A stretch of DNA of 64,000 bases from Agapetus fuscipes (GCA_951799405.1 OX637332.1:28434832-28498831), one strand, 5' to 3'. Counted from the stretch's first letter, positions 24,501 to 39,500 are shown. Made by a program: numbers and translations. The notes: generated by a model from the letters alone, not told the origin.

Positions 24501-27500
24501 CGTGAAGGTCGTCCAAAATCAGTTGTTGTTCCGGAAACCATTGATGCTGTGCGCCAACTGATATTGCAAGATCGTCATGTGACCTATCGTGAGATTGAGA
24601 CAACCTTGCGCATTAGTGGGACCAGCATACATTCAATATTGCATGAACATTTGACTGTCAAAAAAAATTGTTTGCATTGCATCCCACACATTTTGTCAAT
24701 CGCTCAAAAAAAGGCTCGTGTCGATTGGTCGAAAGAAATGCTCAAAAAATACGATTGCGGTGCTTCGAAACACGGCTATGACATCGTGACAGGTGATGAA
24801 TCGTGGATTTACGCGTATGAACCCGAAAATAAACAGCAGTCGACTATAGGGGTGTTTCAAGGTGAGCCAAATCCAACAAAGGTATATATATGTTCATACC
24901 TGATGATGACCTTCTAGGTCGAAAACGTTAGTAACTTACTCTAAAGATTGTAATCTTTTTAAATATATTCATGTGAAAATAAACAGTGTTTTTGAATTCC
25001 TCAAAAAATTTTAAACTATAACAGTATGAATTTTCACAGTGTTAATACACAAACAATACAAAATATAACCAACAAAGGTAGTTCGCGCACGAAGCACTTC
25101 CAAGCAAATGGTCGCCTGTTTTTTTGGAAAAACTGGACATTTTGCAACCGTACCACTAGAACAACGCAGAACAGTCAATTCTGAGTGGTACACAACCATT
25201 TGTTTGCCAGTTGTCTTCCAAGAAATCAGGAAAACCAACCGCCGCAGACGGATCACTCTTCACCACGACAATGCAAGCTCTCACACATCGGCTCAAACAA
25301 CTGCATTTTTGAGCACTCAAAATATTGATTTGATGAGTCATCCGCCGTATAGTCCTGACTTGGCACCAAATGACTTCTTTTTATTCCCGTATTTAAAAAA
25401 TAAAATAAGAGGTCAACGTTTTTTGACACCTGAAGAAGCGGTTGATGCGTTCAGAATGCATGTTTTGGAGACACCTCAATCAGAGTGGCAAAAGTGCTTC
25501 GACAATTGGTTCAAACGCATGCAAAAGTGTATAAATCTGAATGGTGAATATTTTGAAAAGAAATAAATCAATTTTCAATGATTAATATTTATTTTTGTTC
25601 TCTAATCCCGAAATATAAAAGGCAGCCCTCGTATAGGCTAACACTTTCCACATTAGAATAACCTATATATTTTCACAAGTGAGAAAACTTGCTCATGCCA
25701 AGCGCTTCCTGAATGTTTCTTCAAATAGCAATTACCCATGACTGAAAAAATGTATGATTTTAAATTGTTTTAAGGAAGTACATTCTTGATAAATACTTAC
25801 TTTTAAATAATTCTTGATAAATACAGGTAACTTCTGATAGAGGAAAGGAAAAATTGAAGAATGTCCGGTCGATAGCTCAGTTGGTAGAGTGCTTGCATTC
25901 TACCCCGTGAGCTCGGGTTTGAATCCCACCGAGGAGGGTGTCAGAAATGATTTCCTATTTCGGTGTTTATTTCAAACCCCATAATAAAAATACCGGCAAG
26001 GTTTACTCAGCCTTCACAAGAAATGAGTACCAGCCCCCTCGGGAGCTGGGAAACCCCCACTTCAACTGAAGTGGTTGGCGTAAGGCCGGCCCCCTTACCT
26101 GTAAAAATAAATAGGTTCAACTCGCCACATGCGACCCCTTCGGGGATAACGCGGCAAGAAGTTACCCTATATGTGTAGCTTAGTTGCGTTTTTTTGCGAG
26201 ATATTTAAAAAAAATATAAATGAGACTATTATCTGTTTTCAGAATTCCTTCAATGCACTACATAGATATCTACATTACAATCGGGAAAGTTAGCTTGAGT
26301 GTGTTTGAATGCCTGCACCACAACATCAGCCCTGTAAGTCATCCTTACACCAACTCTTTATCGAATGGACTTTGAAAGTTTAAAAAACCGCAGAAAAAAT
26401 TATATCATCTGGCCGAGTAACTTCCTAATCTGACTGCCAAAAATGCTGGTCTTTTATCCACACACAGGTTTTGAATCTGTCTAAATCTTTTGGAAGCTAG
26501 AATTATAGTTTAGTGTTTTTGTTGTCGTAATGCAAAATAAGATAATACACTTATTGAATAGGTTCAATCTGCAAAATAATTCAAAGATTATGCAATTTTA
26601 CTTCGGTTACATTCAACTTACGGACTTCAATATGATGATCTATATCAGTGTACATTATAATATGCAAGAAATTCATCAGCTTAAAAAGTAAACCAAGTAA
26701 TTTCATTGCAATAAATATTTTCTACTATTAAAAGCTACAATTGTTTCTACAAGTATGTGTATTTCTTAGTGACATTCTATGAAAAATAATATATTGTTAG
26801 TGTTTTCTTTGCCGGCAGAGCTATGACTCAATGCTGTAAACTAAAAAAAACCCCTGAGTATTGGGAATCCATTTTTAAAATTTACTACAGGTGACGTCAC
26901 ATAGCTGGGGGAGTCCATGCTGATTTTAAATAATGCTTATTTTGTAACTTTGTCGTGTCTGTTGTTTTCCAGCAGTGTGAAGTTGATGTGAAAAATCAGA
27001 AGCGGGTCTTCTCCGAGTTTGATAAGGAAGAACTGCAGACGAGCATTCCCACTAAGCCGTTACTGTATGGAGTGCTGCACCAGCCCAACTTGTTCTATTC
27101 CACTAACAACTACTTTACAAAGATGCAGGTAAAACATTCACATCGGTTATCATCAATGCATTATTTAAATAAGTTTTTAAAAAAGTAATCTGAAGCGTTA
27201 TTCTGCTAAAAACACTTCCTGTGTAATTAACCTTAAGAGCTACATACTATTTCTTGCTGTTTGTTTCAGATATCAGTATTTTCTCTCACATTGTCTCTGG
27301 GCAATGACGAACTCCTCGACAACTTGCCGACACCCGAGGACTACTCTTTGTTTATATTTGAGACCAAGTCGGGGGTCACCAACAATGAGACAGGAATCCC
27401 TCCCGCCCTCTTCACTTCCAGATGGGAAAGCAGTAAGTCGAAATAAAAGAGAATTGCCTTTCTCCCATTTGAAAAGTAAATTTTAGGTTAAAGCAGTTCA

Positions 27501-30500
27501 CAAATTTATTATTAGACGACTTTCATATTGCTGCAGTCTCTTAGTTGTATATGGCTTTATGACCATCTTACCATGACCATCTTACCCAACACCTCAGTAC
27601 CCACTTCTATAAAAAAAATTGTGAGTATTTTTGGCTGCATAAGAAACAAGTGTAGATTTCTGTAAAATGTAATTAGAGTAAAATTTGTGCCAAATCCATT
27701 GCATAGTTGTCTATATTTATACTTTGAGCTCTTAATTTTACGTCTTTTTTTTTAGATAGAAAAGCTTTCATAGTCCTTCTACAAACCAGTTTATCAATTA
27801 AATTGAATTGGTTGTCCAAATTTATACTGTAAGCCAACATTTTGACACTTGATTTTAGATGGAAAAGCATTGATTGTTCATCTTCAAACCAATTAATCAA
27901 TTCAACTGTTTCTTTCTTTCAGACATTGCTAAAAGAGCAACCTTGAAGATAGATGTTGAATGTCCCATCAAGCTTACCGTCACTCTTCAGAGGTTGATCA
28001 AAATAAAGAAGTTACTTGAGCTGGTATGCATCTATGTATTTCTTTTTCAGTAACTTTAGATTCTTTTTATCACTGGGAAATCTAACTATTATTTTACTTT
28101 TTATTACAGTTTTCAAGTGATTCATGTGAAAATATAGTTGAAACGTGTAAAGTTCTCCCGACCCCCGAACGTCAAGTTGACAAATATGAAGAGTCAGATG
28201 ATTCATTCAAATCTGCCAGAATGGAACCAAATTACTCCAACTGCTCATTCCTTAAAGCTACTCTAGGTATGTCAAATGACTTTTTAAGGAATATACAAAT
28301 TTTGATTTATTAGCATTTATTGTATCTGGATTTAAGAAAAGGAAGACCGAGAAAGGAATGGATAGACTAAATAGGTGAGTTTGCGAAAGAATGGAACCTG
28401 CAGAGTGAGAATAAGAGAACATTATGTATTAAGAAAGTGTTGATTGTTGAAGAGATGAAAGAGGTATGCAAGGACAGAAAATAGTGGAGACGCATCTGAG
28501 GAGGTACCGGCTACCCCTAGTGAAACGGCGGCAGGAGGCAGTGGAGTACAGTACTCTAAATCTTGATCTAAGTTGCAAAGATATTCATCATTTGAGATTC
28601 ATATTAAATGCATTCCCATAAGCAGACACGTATAAGTTTGTGGTAACATATGCCGCATGTGGACCTACAATATAAAGAAACCAATCTTAAATAAACATAA
28701 ATCTTGCAACTCTTGCCGACCTTCCCTGAAACAGGGGTGACATTGGCAAAGTGAACCATCTTTTTACAGTACGGGTGGTCAGCCCCAACCTATAGGCCAA
28801 GGAATATTATTGTAAATGTAACAGCAGCTATTATTATTGTAAATACTGAAAAGTCATTCTTATCAGTGAGCAAAATGGAGATTCAAATATAATTTGGAGT
28901 ATTTTTTATTATTTTAGGTTATCTTAACACTTTGGACGTCTCCATCACCCAATCAGTTCTCTGCTTGAAGACTTGTGAGGATAGCAAGAGCGACATGCTC
29001 GTCAGCTTTGGGTCTCTCAAGCAGCACTGGACCATGAGCGCTCGCTCCGAGAAGATCAACAACACCGGCATCCTGGAGGCCGTCATGGTGACCCTGATGG
29101 GAGACGAGGATGCCAGCAGGAAGATACTTCTCACTCCGTGGACTCTAGGGTATAATAAACTTTACTTTTGGTAATTTTTAAGGCTTCGAAATTAAAATAC
29201 GTTATATCATTTTAATACATTTAAATATCTGGAGAGGGTGGTCTACCATGTTTGTCTGATGGTTTACAAAGCTGTCTATTGTGCAGCCCCTTCATACTTG
29301 TCTGATATGTTCTCATCCGTCGAGATAGATTTGAGGCGCCAGACGCCAGACTCAGATCTGCTGGTATGGGGTGGTTGATTTAGTCCAGCTGTACCGTCAG
29401 ACACACACAAATTTTGGGGACCGTGCTTTCCGGTTTGCGGGCCCAATGGAGCGGAACAGACTACCACCTAATGTGAGGAAGGCAGAAACTGTTGGCATCT
29501 TGAAAGGAGCACTAAAGACGTATCTTTACAAAAAACCTTATCCGTGATTTGGGAAGGCCCTTGAGGTGTGACACACACAAAAATAACGCTCTTTAATCAT
29601 GTGTACCTTCTAAATAAATTATCCTTCTATATATATATCCAAAAACGAAATGAAAACAGTTAGAAATGGGTTTGTCGGGAGTTCTTAGGGGAAAGTCTTC
29701 ATCACAATGTTGTCAAGTTGAATAAAAAGCCTGGATATATTGTGTCATCACCCCAGGGAGTAACTTAAAGATTTTTGTTTCTGGTTGCTTAAGACCTTAT
29801 CACCTAGACTTGTAACGTGGTTCCACCGAGGGAACTTTGAATGTTCTCAGTCCATATTCTTAAACAAAAGCTAGATATATGGGTAAAGAAAATTAAAATA
29901 CAATTTATCATTATGACTTTGACATGATAACCTTTAAATCTGTATTTTTTTTGTAATATATGTAAATACGTAAATTGTAATATACGTAAATTGTAATATA
30001 CAGTGGTGCCTCACACAACGAACGCCTCGCACAGCGAACGCTGCACACAACGAACTTCCTGTTCGTTCATTTCACGATTCATACAACGAACTTCGTTTCA
30101 CACAACGAAGTCGCCGGAGCTTCCACGACTGCTTCGCCCGAGCTTCCACGATCGCTGCCGATGTGTTGCATACTCCCGCGCAGGCACTGCAGGCAGTCGT
30201 TAGTCACTGCGCCGTATCGCGGCAATCGTTCTTCATTACGAATTAAATCACGCTCGTATCACGGCAGTCGTCCTTTTAAGTTAAACTCAATATTTTTTTT
30301 ATATCATGGCTTCTAAAAAAAGCAGAAAGGTGATTTCTGTTGAAATGAAAAATTAAAAAAAATGTTTTTGTTAGATGTATCTAAATAAAAATAATAACAA
30401 AAAAAATTTTTTTTTTTATGTCATCTTAGCATATTTTATGCTACAGAACGAATTATTTTGTTTAACATGTATTGTTATGGGAAAAGGCGTTTCACATAAT

Positions 30501-33500
30501 GAACTTTTCACATAACAAACTTGCTCCCGGAACGAATTAAGTTCGTTGTGTGAGGCACCACTGTACGTAAATTTATATATGTAAAAAACAACATGGGTTT
30601 CTCATGTCTTCCCTTCCCGATTTTAAATACCCTAAAGTAATACAAATTTCTACAATTATTATGACTGCCAAAAAATTAGGTTTAATTTTTACTTCTACCA
30701 TAAAATGTTGTTTCACTCTTGGAAGTCTTCTTGCGAATCGAACACTCCCATGTATAACTATGGTCATCTCAATGTTCTACAATGCACCACATTTGTTTTC
30801 AGGTTTGAGATGAACATGACATGGGAGATGTGGAATCTCCCAACAGATGGCCCCAATGTGGATATCTTCATAGACACAGACAGATTCATGATGCAATTCT
30901 GTCCTGAGCAGCTCTTGGTGCTGCAAAACTTTGTGAACCACTACATGGAAAACAGAGCACTTATTCAGGTATCATATGAAACAAATTCATGGCCTTGTGT
31001 AGCTGGTAGTTTTTGTATGGTTATCAATCTTCCAAAATTCTACTCGCTAACTCGCAAATTGCGAGTGACTTTTGTTTGGTTGCGAGTGTGCTTATCTGTA
31101 TCTGAAAGTATCATTTTGCCAGTTAATAATACCTTTGAAAATATTCCCAGTGAAAATAAAACTGAGAAGTTTTGAGAATTGTATGTCGTAAATCTAAATC
31201 CCCTTTCAATAAAATCGATCACATGTTTAAAGGCGTTAAAAATTATTAACAGGAACAGTTCACGGGAGTTTTTTTTTAACCCATGCGAGTTGCAATTACG
31301 AGTTGCGAGTTGGTCATTGGGTGATTTTTGGAGGGTTGGTTGTTATCCATTCATTTCTAGTTTGTAATCAATATTTTCTGAAATTTGTCAAGAAATGATG
31401 CATGAAGAAGTCATTTTTTATTGGTGTTTTTTTAGATGTTTTAAATCTGTCCAGTCGATGACTCAGTTGGTAGAGTGCTTGTTTGCATTCCATGCAGAGA
31501 GCTCGTGTTCGAATCCCACCAAGGGTGTCAAAAATTATTAAAAACCCAAAATAAAATACTGGCAAGGCTTACTCAACCTTCACAAGAAATAAGTACCAGC
31601 CTACTCGAGAGCTGAGGAACCCCCACTTCAATGGAAGTGGTTGGCTTAAGACCGGCTCAATGTAATCTAATCTAAGTTGCAAATGTATGTAACGTTTAAG
31701 ATTCACATTATATGCATTTTCACAAGCAGACACGTATAAGTTCGTGCTTAAACATGCCGCATGTGGATTTACAATATAAAAACCCGAATCACAAATGAAC
31801 ATACACCCTGCAACTCCTGCCGACCTTCCCTGAAACAGGGGTGACATTGTATTTCTTCCTCAAAGTAAAATTATAAATTACATTGTATCTCAAATGATGT
31901 CTTATTCGTCAAAAAGTGAAAAATCAATAGTGAGTTGGAAATTTCTTGCAGATATGTAATTTAAACAAAATAGCGTGCCACATAATATATCTCTCATTTT
32001 GTTGTGAAAACCTCTGAGTTATGGCAGTTTATCAAAATGTAGCATGTGCAGAATATATTATTCAATGGCATGTTTAATTCCAAACACCATATTTTGACTT
32101 CTTTCACCATAGACCTGTAAATACAAAATATTCATCAGAATGTACACTGCTTTGTACTTTTAGGAATTATTCACTGCTCCTGAGAAATCTTCGAATCCAA
32201 CCAATGCAACGGAGAAATGCATCAAAAATGAGAATCCTGTCAATTTTAAAAGTTTATGGGACAAAAGTGATGTGAATGAACAACACTACAAAGATGATTT
32301 GCGGTAAAGACATAACATATTTTAAAATATGTTTTATTTTTATTTTTACTTCTTTAGATCTGGAATGAGCAATGTTTGTCAGTGTTCACATTCCAAATAG
32401 GTCCACCCAGTAAAAGTGAGATGATCACATTTGGGTGAGACACATTCACAAATGCGTCTTACCCGAATGTTGATATGCTCACTCGGAATAGCCTGGAATA
32501 GGTGGCTGTAGTGGTAAGCTCAGAAGGATGCAGGGTTGTTGGAAGACGACAAAGAAATATGGATGAAGTTGTGGCTGATGGTTGTGCATGAGGATTATAA
32601 GACTGTAGGAGAATAATCTTGAACTGTATTTGATCAACAAGGTTCCGAAATTCCGATGTTGATAATAATGATGATGTTTCAATGGCACAATGGTTTATCA
32701 AATTGCATTTTGATTTTCAGAGCTGGGGCATTCAAGTTTGTTGAAGGCATGTCTGGGTTTCCTCTTCCTTATCAGGTTTTCATACACCCTCGGGGACTGA
32801 CATGGAAGTATCCTCAACCGAGGGTCATTACCAGAGTCCACAGCTTCCCGGTGCCTTTCAAAGTAAGATCAAATTGTATTTTAGTATGTGTGAGCCAGAA
32901 GGGGTACCAAGACATTGATATGGTCTGGTCATTAAAATCCAGCAGACTGCATTGGCTAGATCACATCTGGGGAATGGATAAGACAGCTGTGATGATGGAT
33001 CCAAAAGGGCGCAGGACAGTGGGAAGACCCAGATTAAGGTGGCTAGACGGAGTGGTGGCAGACTGCCATGCGGTAGGAGTATGGGACTGGAGGAGGAGGA
33101 CATTGTACTGGTAACAGTGGCTGTGTTATCAAGGAAGCAAGGATGAGTCAGAAGAGAATACTTTTTAAAGGCCAAAAATAAATTTGTATTCAAAATGTAA
33201 GAGTTGAAATTGGAAATAAAATTACGACAATTCTAGTTATTCATTGAAGTTTTATCGATAATCTTTAAAAAAAAATCATTATAATTTTAAGAAATAAATA
33301 AACTTGAAACTTAAATTGGAGTGCAGAGGTCTATTGTAAGTTTTGAAGAGATGTAAATGTTAAAGAATAATTAAATTATACCTGCAGTATGATCAAGCGT
33401 AAACCTACTCGTGCCAGTTTGTATACATGGACAAAGAGGGAACCTCAAATTTAACTTTATCTCTGCAACTTAGATTTTAGATTGACTTGAATATTGCAAT

Positions 33501-36500
33501 TTTATTTTCCAGGTAGATGCAGACCCAACTGGAAGAGAGACAAATGACTCGGTTCTGTGTGTTCTGGAATACTTCTCAGACGTTCTGAACTCTTTCCAGT
33601 TCTATGCAAAGTTCTACATAAAAGCCGACCAGGGAGTCAAACTAGAGCTCACAAAGTTTAATCATAGTAAGTTTCTGTTATTGTTGTATCTAAAAAGAGT
33701 GGTGACATTTTTAAAACCGCTCCAAACAAAACTGGCAATCTTGGTTGATTACCAAGAAGAAATTCTGACTTTAACTGAAGTGGTTGGCGTAAGGCCTGCC
33801 CCGTTAAAAAAAAAAAAAAAAAATTAGGCTGATTTATTTGGTGAGCGCTGTTTTTGTGTGTATCACACCTCAAGAGCCCTCTGCGAGCTTGGTCGTCGCT
33901 GTAGAAAGCGCCAATTCTCAAGCAAGACCCAGTTGTTGTAGGGCTGGATGGATTTTTTGATGACCGGTCTTTGGTAAAGGTTTATGAATTTTTCATCCCA
34001 GCGAAGAGCAAATTTAAAAATATAAATAGTATATACTCTGTGCTCCGCCGGGATTCGAACTCACGACCTTCCAGTTACGAGTCCGAAGTGTTACCACCTG
34101 GACTACGGACCGGTCGTTACCTGTAAAAATAAATGGGTTCCACTCGCCACATACTACCCCTTAGGGGAAAATGCGGCAAGAAGTTACTCTAAGTTTAGAG
34201 GGCTCTTGAGGTGTGATACACACAAAAACAGCGCTCTTTTTTTTTTTAAGTGTTCTAAGATAATGTTTCAAATCACTGTTTCTTGGCGAATAAGTCAGTA
34301 TGAAGCTGTCCCCCCATTCTATAAAATATTGGTTCACTTTTGCCAATGCCACCTCGGTTTCAGAGAAAGGCAGCAGGAGTTGAAAGATTTATGTTCATGT
34401 AAGGCTTGGTTTATTTTATAAGTGCATATACGAGTACAACGAGTACAACATGTGAAAGTGTAAATTTTTATGTGTCTGCTTGTAGGCATGCATTTAATAT
34501 GAACTTAAAATTTGTTTTAGGTGTTGTTCTCTCATCAATGTGGAGGGTTGTGATGCTCCAAGAAGACGAAGACAAGGAGGACCATGCAAATCACAAGGAA
34601 AACGAGATGAAGTCCTTTGACAGTTCCAAATATGCCACGTCATCCAAACATCTGCGGGTAAGACCTGTAGATTATTCTTTCATTACTTTTCATGCCAAGT
34701 TATTCAAGATCAATGCATTTCATAAATATTGTTACGAATGTGTGATTGTGTGTCTGTGTGTTTTACTTGTGTGAGTGTGCCTATGTCTCTAGATGTAGGT
34801 ACTTGTACTTGTATTTAATGTTTAATGTTATGTGAGTATTTGATCAAATATTGTAAATAGAATATTCTGGCAAAATCTTGCGTGTGCCAGTTTCCATTGT
34901 TTCTAGAATAACTCTTATAAACCTATAAATAGAGACCGAGATGCTTTGCGAGAAGACTTGTGAGAAGTTGCTCTATATGTCCAGCATCGTTACATTTTTT
35001 TTTAAAAATAGATTTGTGAAAAGGAATGCAATTCACCAATCCATTTTGCTCGGCCTTTTATTTTCATACGAAAGCAGAAGCTTGTGTGTATGCAATGGCA
35101 TCTGTTGAATCAGGGTCGAAGTTATGGTCAAATGGGCTAGACGTGATTCGTACAAACGTTATTCTGTTCCAAATACGCTAGTCGAACATGCGACTTGACT
35201 CCCCCGTGGCCATAACACGATTTTTTTTTTGTATAATTTTTAAGAATTGTAAATATATTATTTTTTCTTCCAGGTTTCCAAATCACTTCCACTGAAGGTA
35301 GACCACCAGATTGAAGTGTCTGACTTTGCCGTAGACTCAAAGACTCTGGCCACCTGTCTCCGCATAGACTCTTATTTCTCTCCCGAGCTCATTCCCAAGA
35401 TGGAGCTGGCCGTCAATGTGTTGGCCATTGAATTCAACCTGTTCAATAAATGCAAACAAGTGTAAGTTGAAAACAGGCAACATTTTTTTATTCTCCTTGT
35501 TACATTGTGGAGTTTTTGCATTAAAAATTAAAATATTATTCAATATTTATTGTGTTGCAAATCAAAAGAAAGAATATTTAAAACTGAATAAAATGACACC
35601 ACTTGCAATTCTCTAACTTAAATAGAAAAATAATTATAGTGATTTCAAACTATGTCGGTAATTTTTCTTTTTGTCAGATTTTGGTCACTTTGCAAAGCTG
35701 TAATTTTGAAACTATTTGAGATATTTTGAAAAAAGTTGGCAATTGCTTTAATGTTTATAACAATAACCTTCACACTAAATTTCATCAAATTCTGAGGTGG
35801 TGGAGTAAATTTTTTGACAAAATTGTGTTGACTTGACTCAAAATGGTTTGCGTATCAAATCTGTCTAGTGAGCTTGGTCGTCGCTATAGAAAGCATCAGT
35901 TCTCAACCAAGACCCAGTTGCTGTAAGGCTGGATGGACTTTTTTGTTTTAAGGCATGAATTTCCAACCCAGCAAAGAACTTTTTTGAAAATTAAATGATA
36001 ATTTTGTTATGCTTCTCCGAGAAATGAATCCATTAACTTTTGATTGTAAGTCTGAAGGATGATCCACTAGCTTACGAACTGGTCGTTCTAATCATGATTA
36101 AGTTAATATAACCTCATTTCTCCTATATATTTTTTTCAGTCCAGTATCTCAGTACTTGGAGGGAGTGAGTTTATTTGAGCCCGATGGTCATCTGCCGCCT
36201 CCTCACATACTTCTCAATGCGACCTTCACTTCAACTCAAGTGCAAACTTCAATGTGGAACAAAGACACGGCGCAAGTCAAACTTGACACCAACCTTACGT
36301 AAGTCGACAGCAAGTCTATAAGAATAAGAATATTTATATCCTGGGAGAGCAAAAAGAGTCTCTCTTTTATCCAAGTTTGAGTCAATCTTTGATTAGACAC
36401 TAATAATAATAATATTAGGATGATTTATTTGGTGAGCGCTGTTATTTGTGTGTATCACACCTCAAGAGCCCTCTGCGAGCTTGGTCGTCGCTGTAGAAAG

Positions 36501-39500
36501 CGCCAATTCTCAAGCAAGACCCAGTTGTTGTAAGGTTGGATGGACCTTTCAGTGACCGGTCTTTGGTAAAGGTTTATGAATTTTTCAACTCAGCGAAGAG
36601 CACATTCGAAATATAAATGGTATATTTTGTGCTCCGCCGGAATCCGAATCCACAAACTTCCAATTAAGAGTCCGAAGTGTTGCCACTACGGACTATGGAC
36701 CGGTCCAAAGACATCTACATTCATTGGCTATAATGTTTCTGCTTGCCTCGTTTTGAAAAACTCTTTAACATCCTGTGGAAAAAATATCTCGTTCTCTCTG
36801 AAAAAAAACCCTCATTCCCTCTGGAAAAAATCTTTCACTCCCTCTGGAAAACATATTTCACTCCCTCTGGAAAAAATCTTTCACTTCCTCTGGAAAAAAT
36901 CTTTCACTCCATCTGGAACAAATCTTTCACTCCCTCTGGAAAAAAATCTCTTGTTCCTTGTGGAAAAAATCATTCTGTGCTCACACTGCAATTGAGCCTC
37001 ATATATTTTTAACAAACAAACAAACAAGACAATAAATAATGATAAAAGAACTTGGAACATATAAGTATTGACTTGATTAAAATAATACTAAGGAAAAAAT
37101 TATACCAGAAATAATTAAAATTATTGAGTATACAGGGAAAAAAAAGATGAAACATCATAAAAGAAATAATACATAAAAAGTATATTTATGTAGCATAACT
37201 ATATTCATAAGAAAAAATAGAATTAGTAACATCTCTGGGCCATATCTGCGATGGGTTTCTTCAAAATAATGATGTAATGTTGATGAAACTTTTGTCAACG
37301 CAGATATGGGCGAAACATCCAGAAGCTCCAGCTCCAATAGACCACAGCAAGCAATCCTGGAAAGCAACTCTTATATGTCAACTGCCTGCTGTGAAATCCT
37401 ATAACTTCTTCCACTGTCTTGTTCATATCAACACATTTGTATGAGCATGACAGTCATCAGTAATATATATATGAGGATAATTTATTTTTATTTAATTAAT
37501 ACATGACAAAAGAGCGCCGTTTTTGTGTGTGTCACACCTCAAGGGCCCTCCTAATCATGAATGAGATATTTTATAAAGGTGCTGTTTGAGAGCTCCCTTA
37601 AAAATGCCAACAGATTCCGAAACCCTCACTCCAGGTAGCAGTCTGTTCCACTCCATTGGTCCCGCAAACCAGAAAGCGCGATCCCCAAAATTAGTGCATA
37701 TTTGACGGCGAGGCTGCATCAACCTGACAGCTCTACACCCCGCTGACCTAAGTGTCCGCCCCCTCACACTCACCTCAACGGGGGAAAACATGTCTGCCAG
37801 ATATGATGGAGCCAAACCATTTAGAGCTTTAAATACCATCAAACACACACGGTAGACCACCCTCTCAGGAAAACGAAGCCAATTTAGTTCTTTCAACAGC
37901 GGAGTGATGTGAGAGAATTTGGACATCCCGAAGATCAGTCTTGCGGCCGCATTCAAAACAGACTGAAATCTGTTCAGTTGCTTCTTTGACTGGCCGATAT
38001 AAAGTGTGGAACAATAATCAATTCAGGACATCACAAAAGCACTCACCAATGTTTTAACCACACCCGGCGGTAGACACCTCCTGACAGCCCTTATTTAACA
38101 TTTTAATATTAACACAATAATGTCCATGTTGTTTTTACAGGTGTTCAGTTGTTGACAACTCTGAGTTATCCATGCGTCGAGTGCTGTACGTGCGTGGTTT
38201 GGGAGCGCGCATCACTTCCGGGTGCATGGAAATGAGGGCTAAAGAAGTCACAGTAATACTACAGCAACTGAGACCTCTATTACAAGTAAGATAGTACTAA
38301 AACCAAACATTTTTTTTATTGAAACTGGAGGAGCGATATATAAGTTCACGCTTATAAATGTTGCATGTGCACTTACGAAATAAAGACCGAAATCTAAAAA
38401 TAGTATAAACCCTGAAACTTTTGCTGACCTTCCCTGAAACAGAGATGACATTAGCAAAATCATAAAATTATTGCTTTTCAGTAACATTATTTGTAAGATG
38501 AATAATGGGGGAGTTTTACCTACCATTAAAACTCTTATTATGTTTCTATAGATGTCTGGAGTCCATATTATGAGAGAAACAATCACTTTTTCCCTTTTAT
38601 GTGGTTTTTTAGTCTATTCCTGGGTCTTTGATTTGCACTTTTTTACACTTTAGGCACTTTTCTACTCTATGGTCGCTTTTTCCCCATTTCCTGTTTCCCT
38701 ATTTCCAGTTCCCCCATATACCGGTGGCCATTTGTCATAAAGCTCATAATACACCAGGTAGGGGTTACCTGGACTCCAGACATCTATAGAAACATAATAA
38801 GAGTTTTAATGGTAGGTAAAACTCCCCCATTATGTGTTCTGAGAGATGTCTGGAGTCCATATTATGAGAGATCTGTCTATTATCTCCTGGTGACCGGGGA
38901 CGTCTTTATTTGATATTAACTGGTTGAAATAGGGAGGGATCTTCTGGAGCTGTATGTTTCAACATCTCTTCCTGATAGTATTTTCTGAAAGTGTTTTCTA
39001 TTGGGTAGTTCTCCAGCCAATTAAGTGATGCGACCGCTGAACGTGTGCTGCCGGGAGTGGCCTCTACTCCTGCTGATTTTAGCGTGTTCTTTACCCATCC
39101 TCCTATGATTGTTCTTGTAGCTGCCTTCGCTTGTCCTCGGGTGCTGATGAACAGGTTATAAATATTTTGTCCTGATCTCCTTTCGCGTGATAGTTCAATC
39201 AGCTTCCTTATCCAGAAGACTGGGTTGACGTTGTGTTCCTTGGATTCCAGAAGTGTATCTGTTTTTGATCCAACAAATGGAATTAACACAATTGATGTGC
39301 CTTCGTCTAGAATGTTTCCTTCTGTGATATTTAGCAAGGTCAGATCGTGTACTCTTCTTCCTGAGGATAACAGAAGTAAGATTGCTGTTCTACACTCAAC
39401 TTCATAGAGAGAATCTGAACGAGGAGTGTTCCTGACTAGCCAGTCTTTCACTATCTGCGGATTCCACACAGGGGACTTAGGAGGGTTAATCCTTACCATT

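Larger units (their letters stand above)
24318..25566 (+). pseudogene. mariner transposase pseudogene (DD34D)
   Basis: Starts at ATG 24318 ([13 protein letters not shown]). The helix-turn-helix region follows ([15 protein letters not shown]). Catalytic residues are visible in [14 protein letters not shown] and YSPDLAPND, with 34 residues between the second and third Asp. Transposase would cut and join the element ends. It is inactive: a TGA at 24366-24368 interrupts the frame, and a 184-bp insertion at 24885-25068 splits it after the first Asp and shifts the frame. The carboxy-terminal part is open to a stop after [10 protein letters not shown]. Confidence 0.92.
24146..25630 (+). mobile_element. 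mariner transposon (broken, with nested insertion)
   Basis: Terminal inverted repeats begin CGAGGGTTGCCTTTTATATT on the left and match inversely at 25603-25630, inside TA duplications (24144-24145, 25631-25632). Without the 184-bp nested retroposon and its repeated target it is about 1.29 kb, the usual mariner size. Confidence 0.93.

Noticed and set aside
24549..25566. Two separate host genes from the open frames at 24549 and 25108
   Set aside because: They are two parts of one mariner transposase split by a small insertion, inside mariner terminal repeats.
25866..25935. Genuine tRNA gene (also at 31452, 46012, 48600, 54243)
   Set aside because: Box A and box B are present but the acceptor stem does not pair and a conserved SINE body follows; these are SINE heads.
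25963..26178. 71-aa ORF repeated at 46109-46396
   Set aside because: It lies entirely in SINE-1 and recurs because the SINE recurs; no coding signature.
36772..36985. CRISPR-like array
   Set aside because: Units are contiguous and degenerate without spacers, in a eukaryotic intron; it is a minisatellite.
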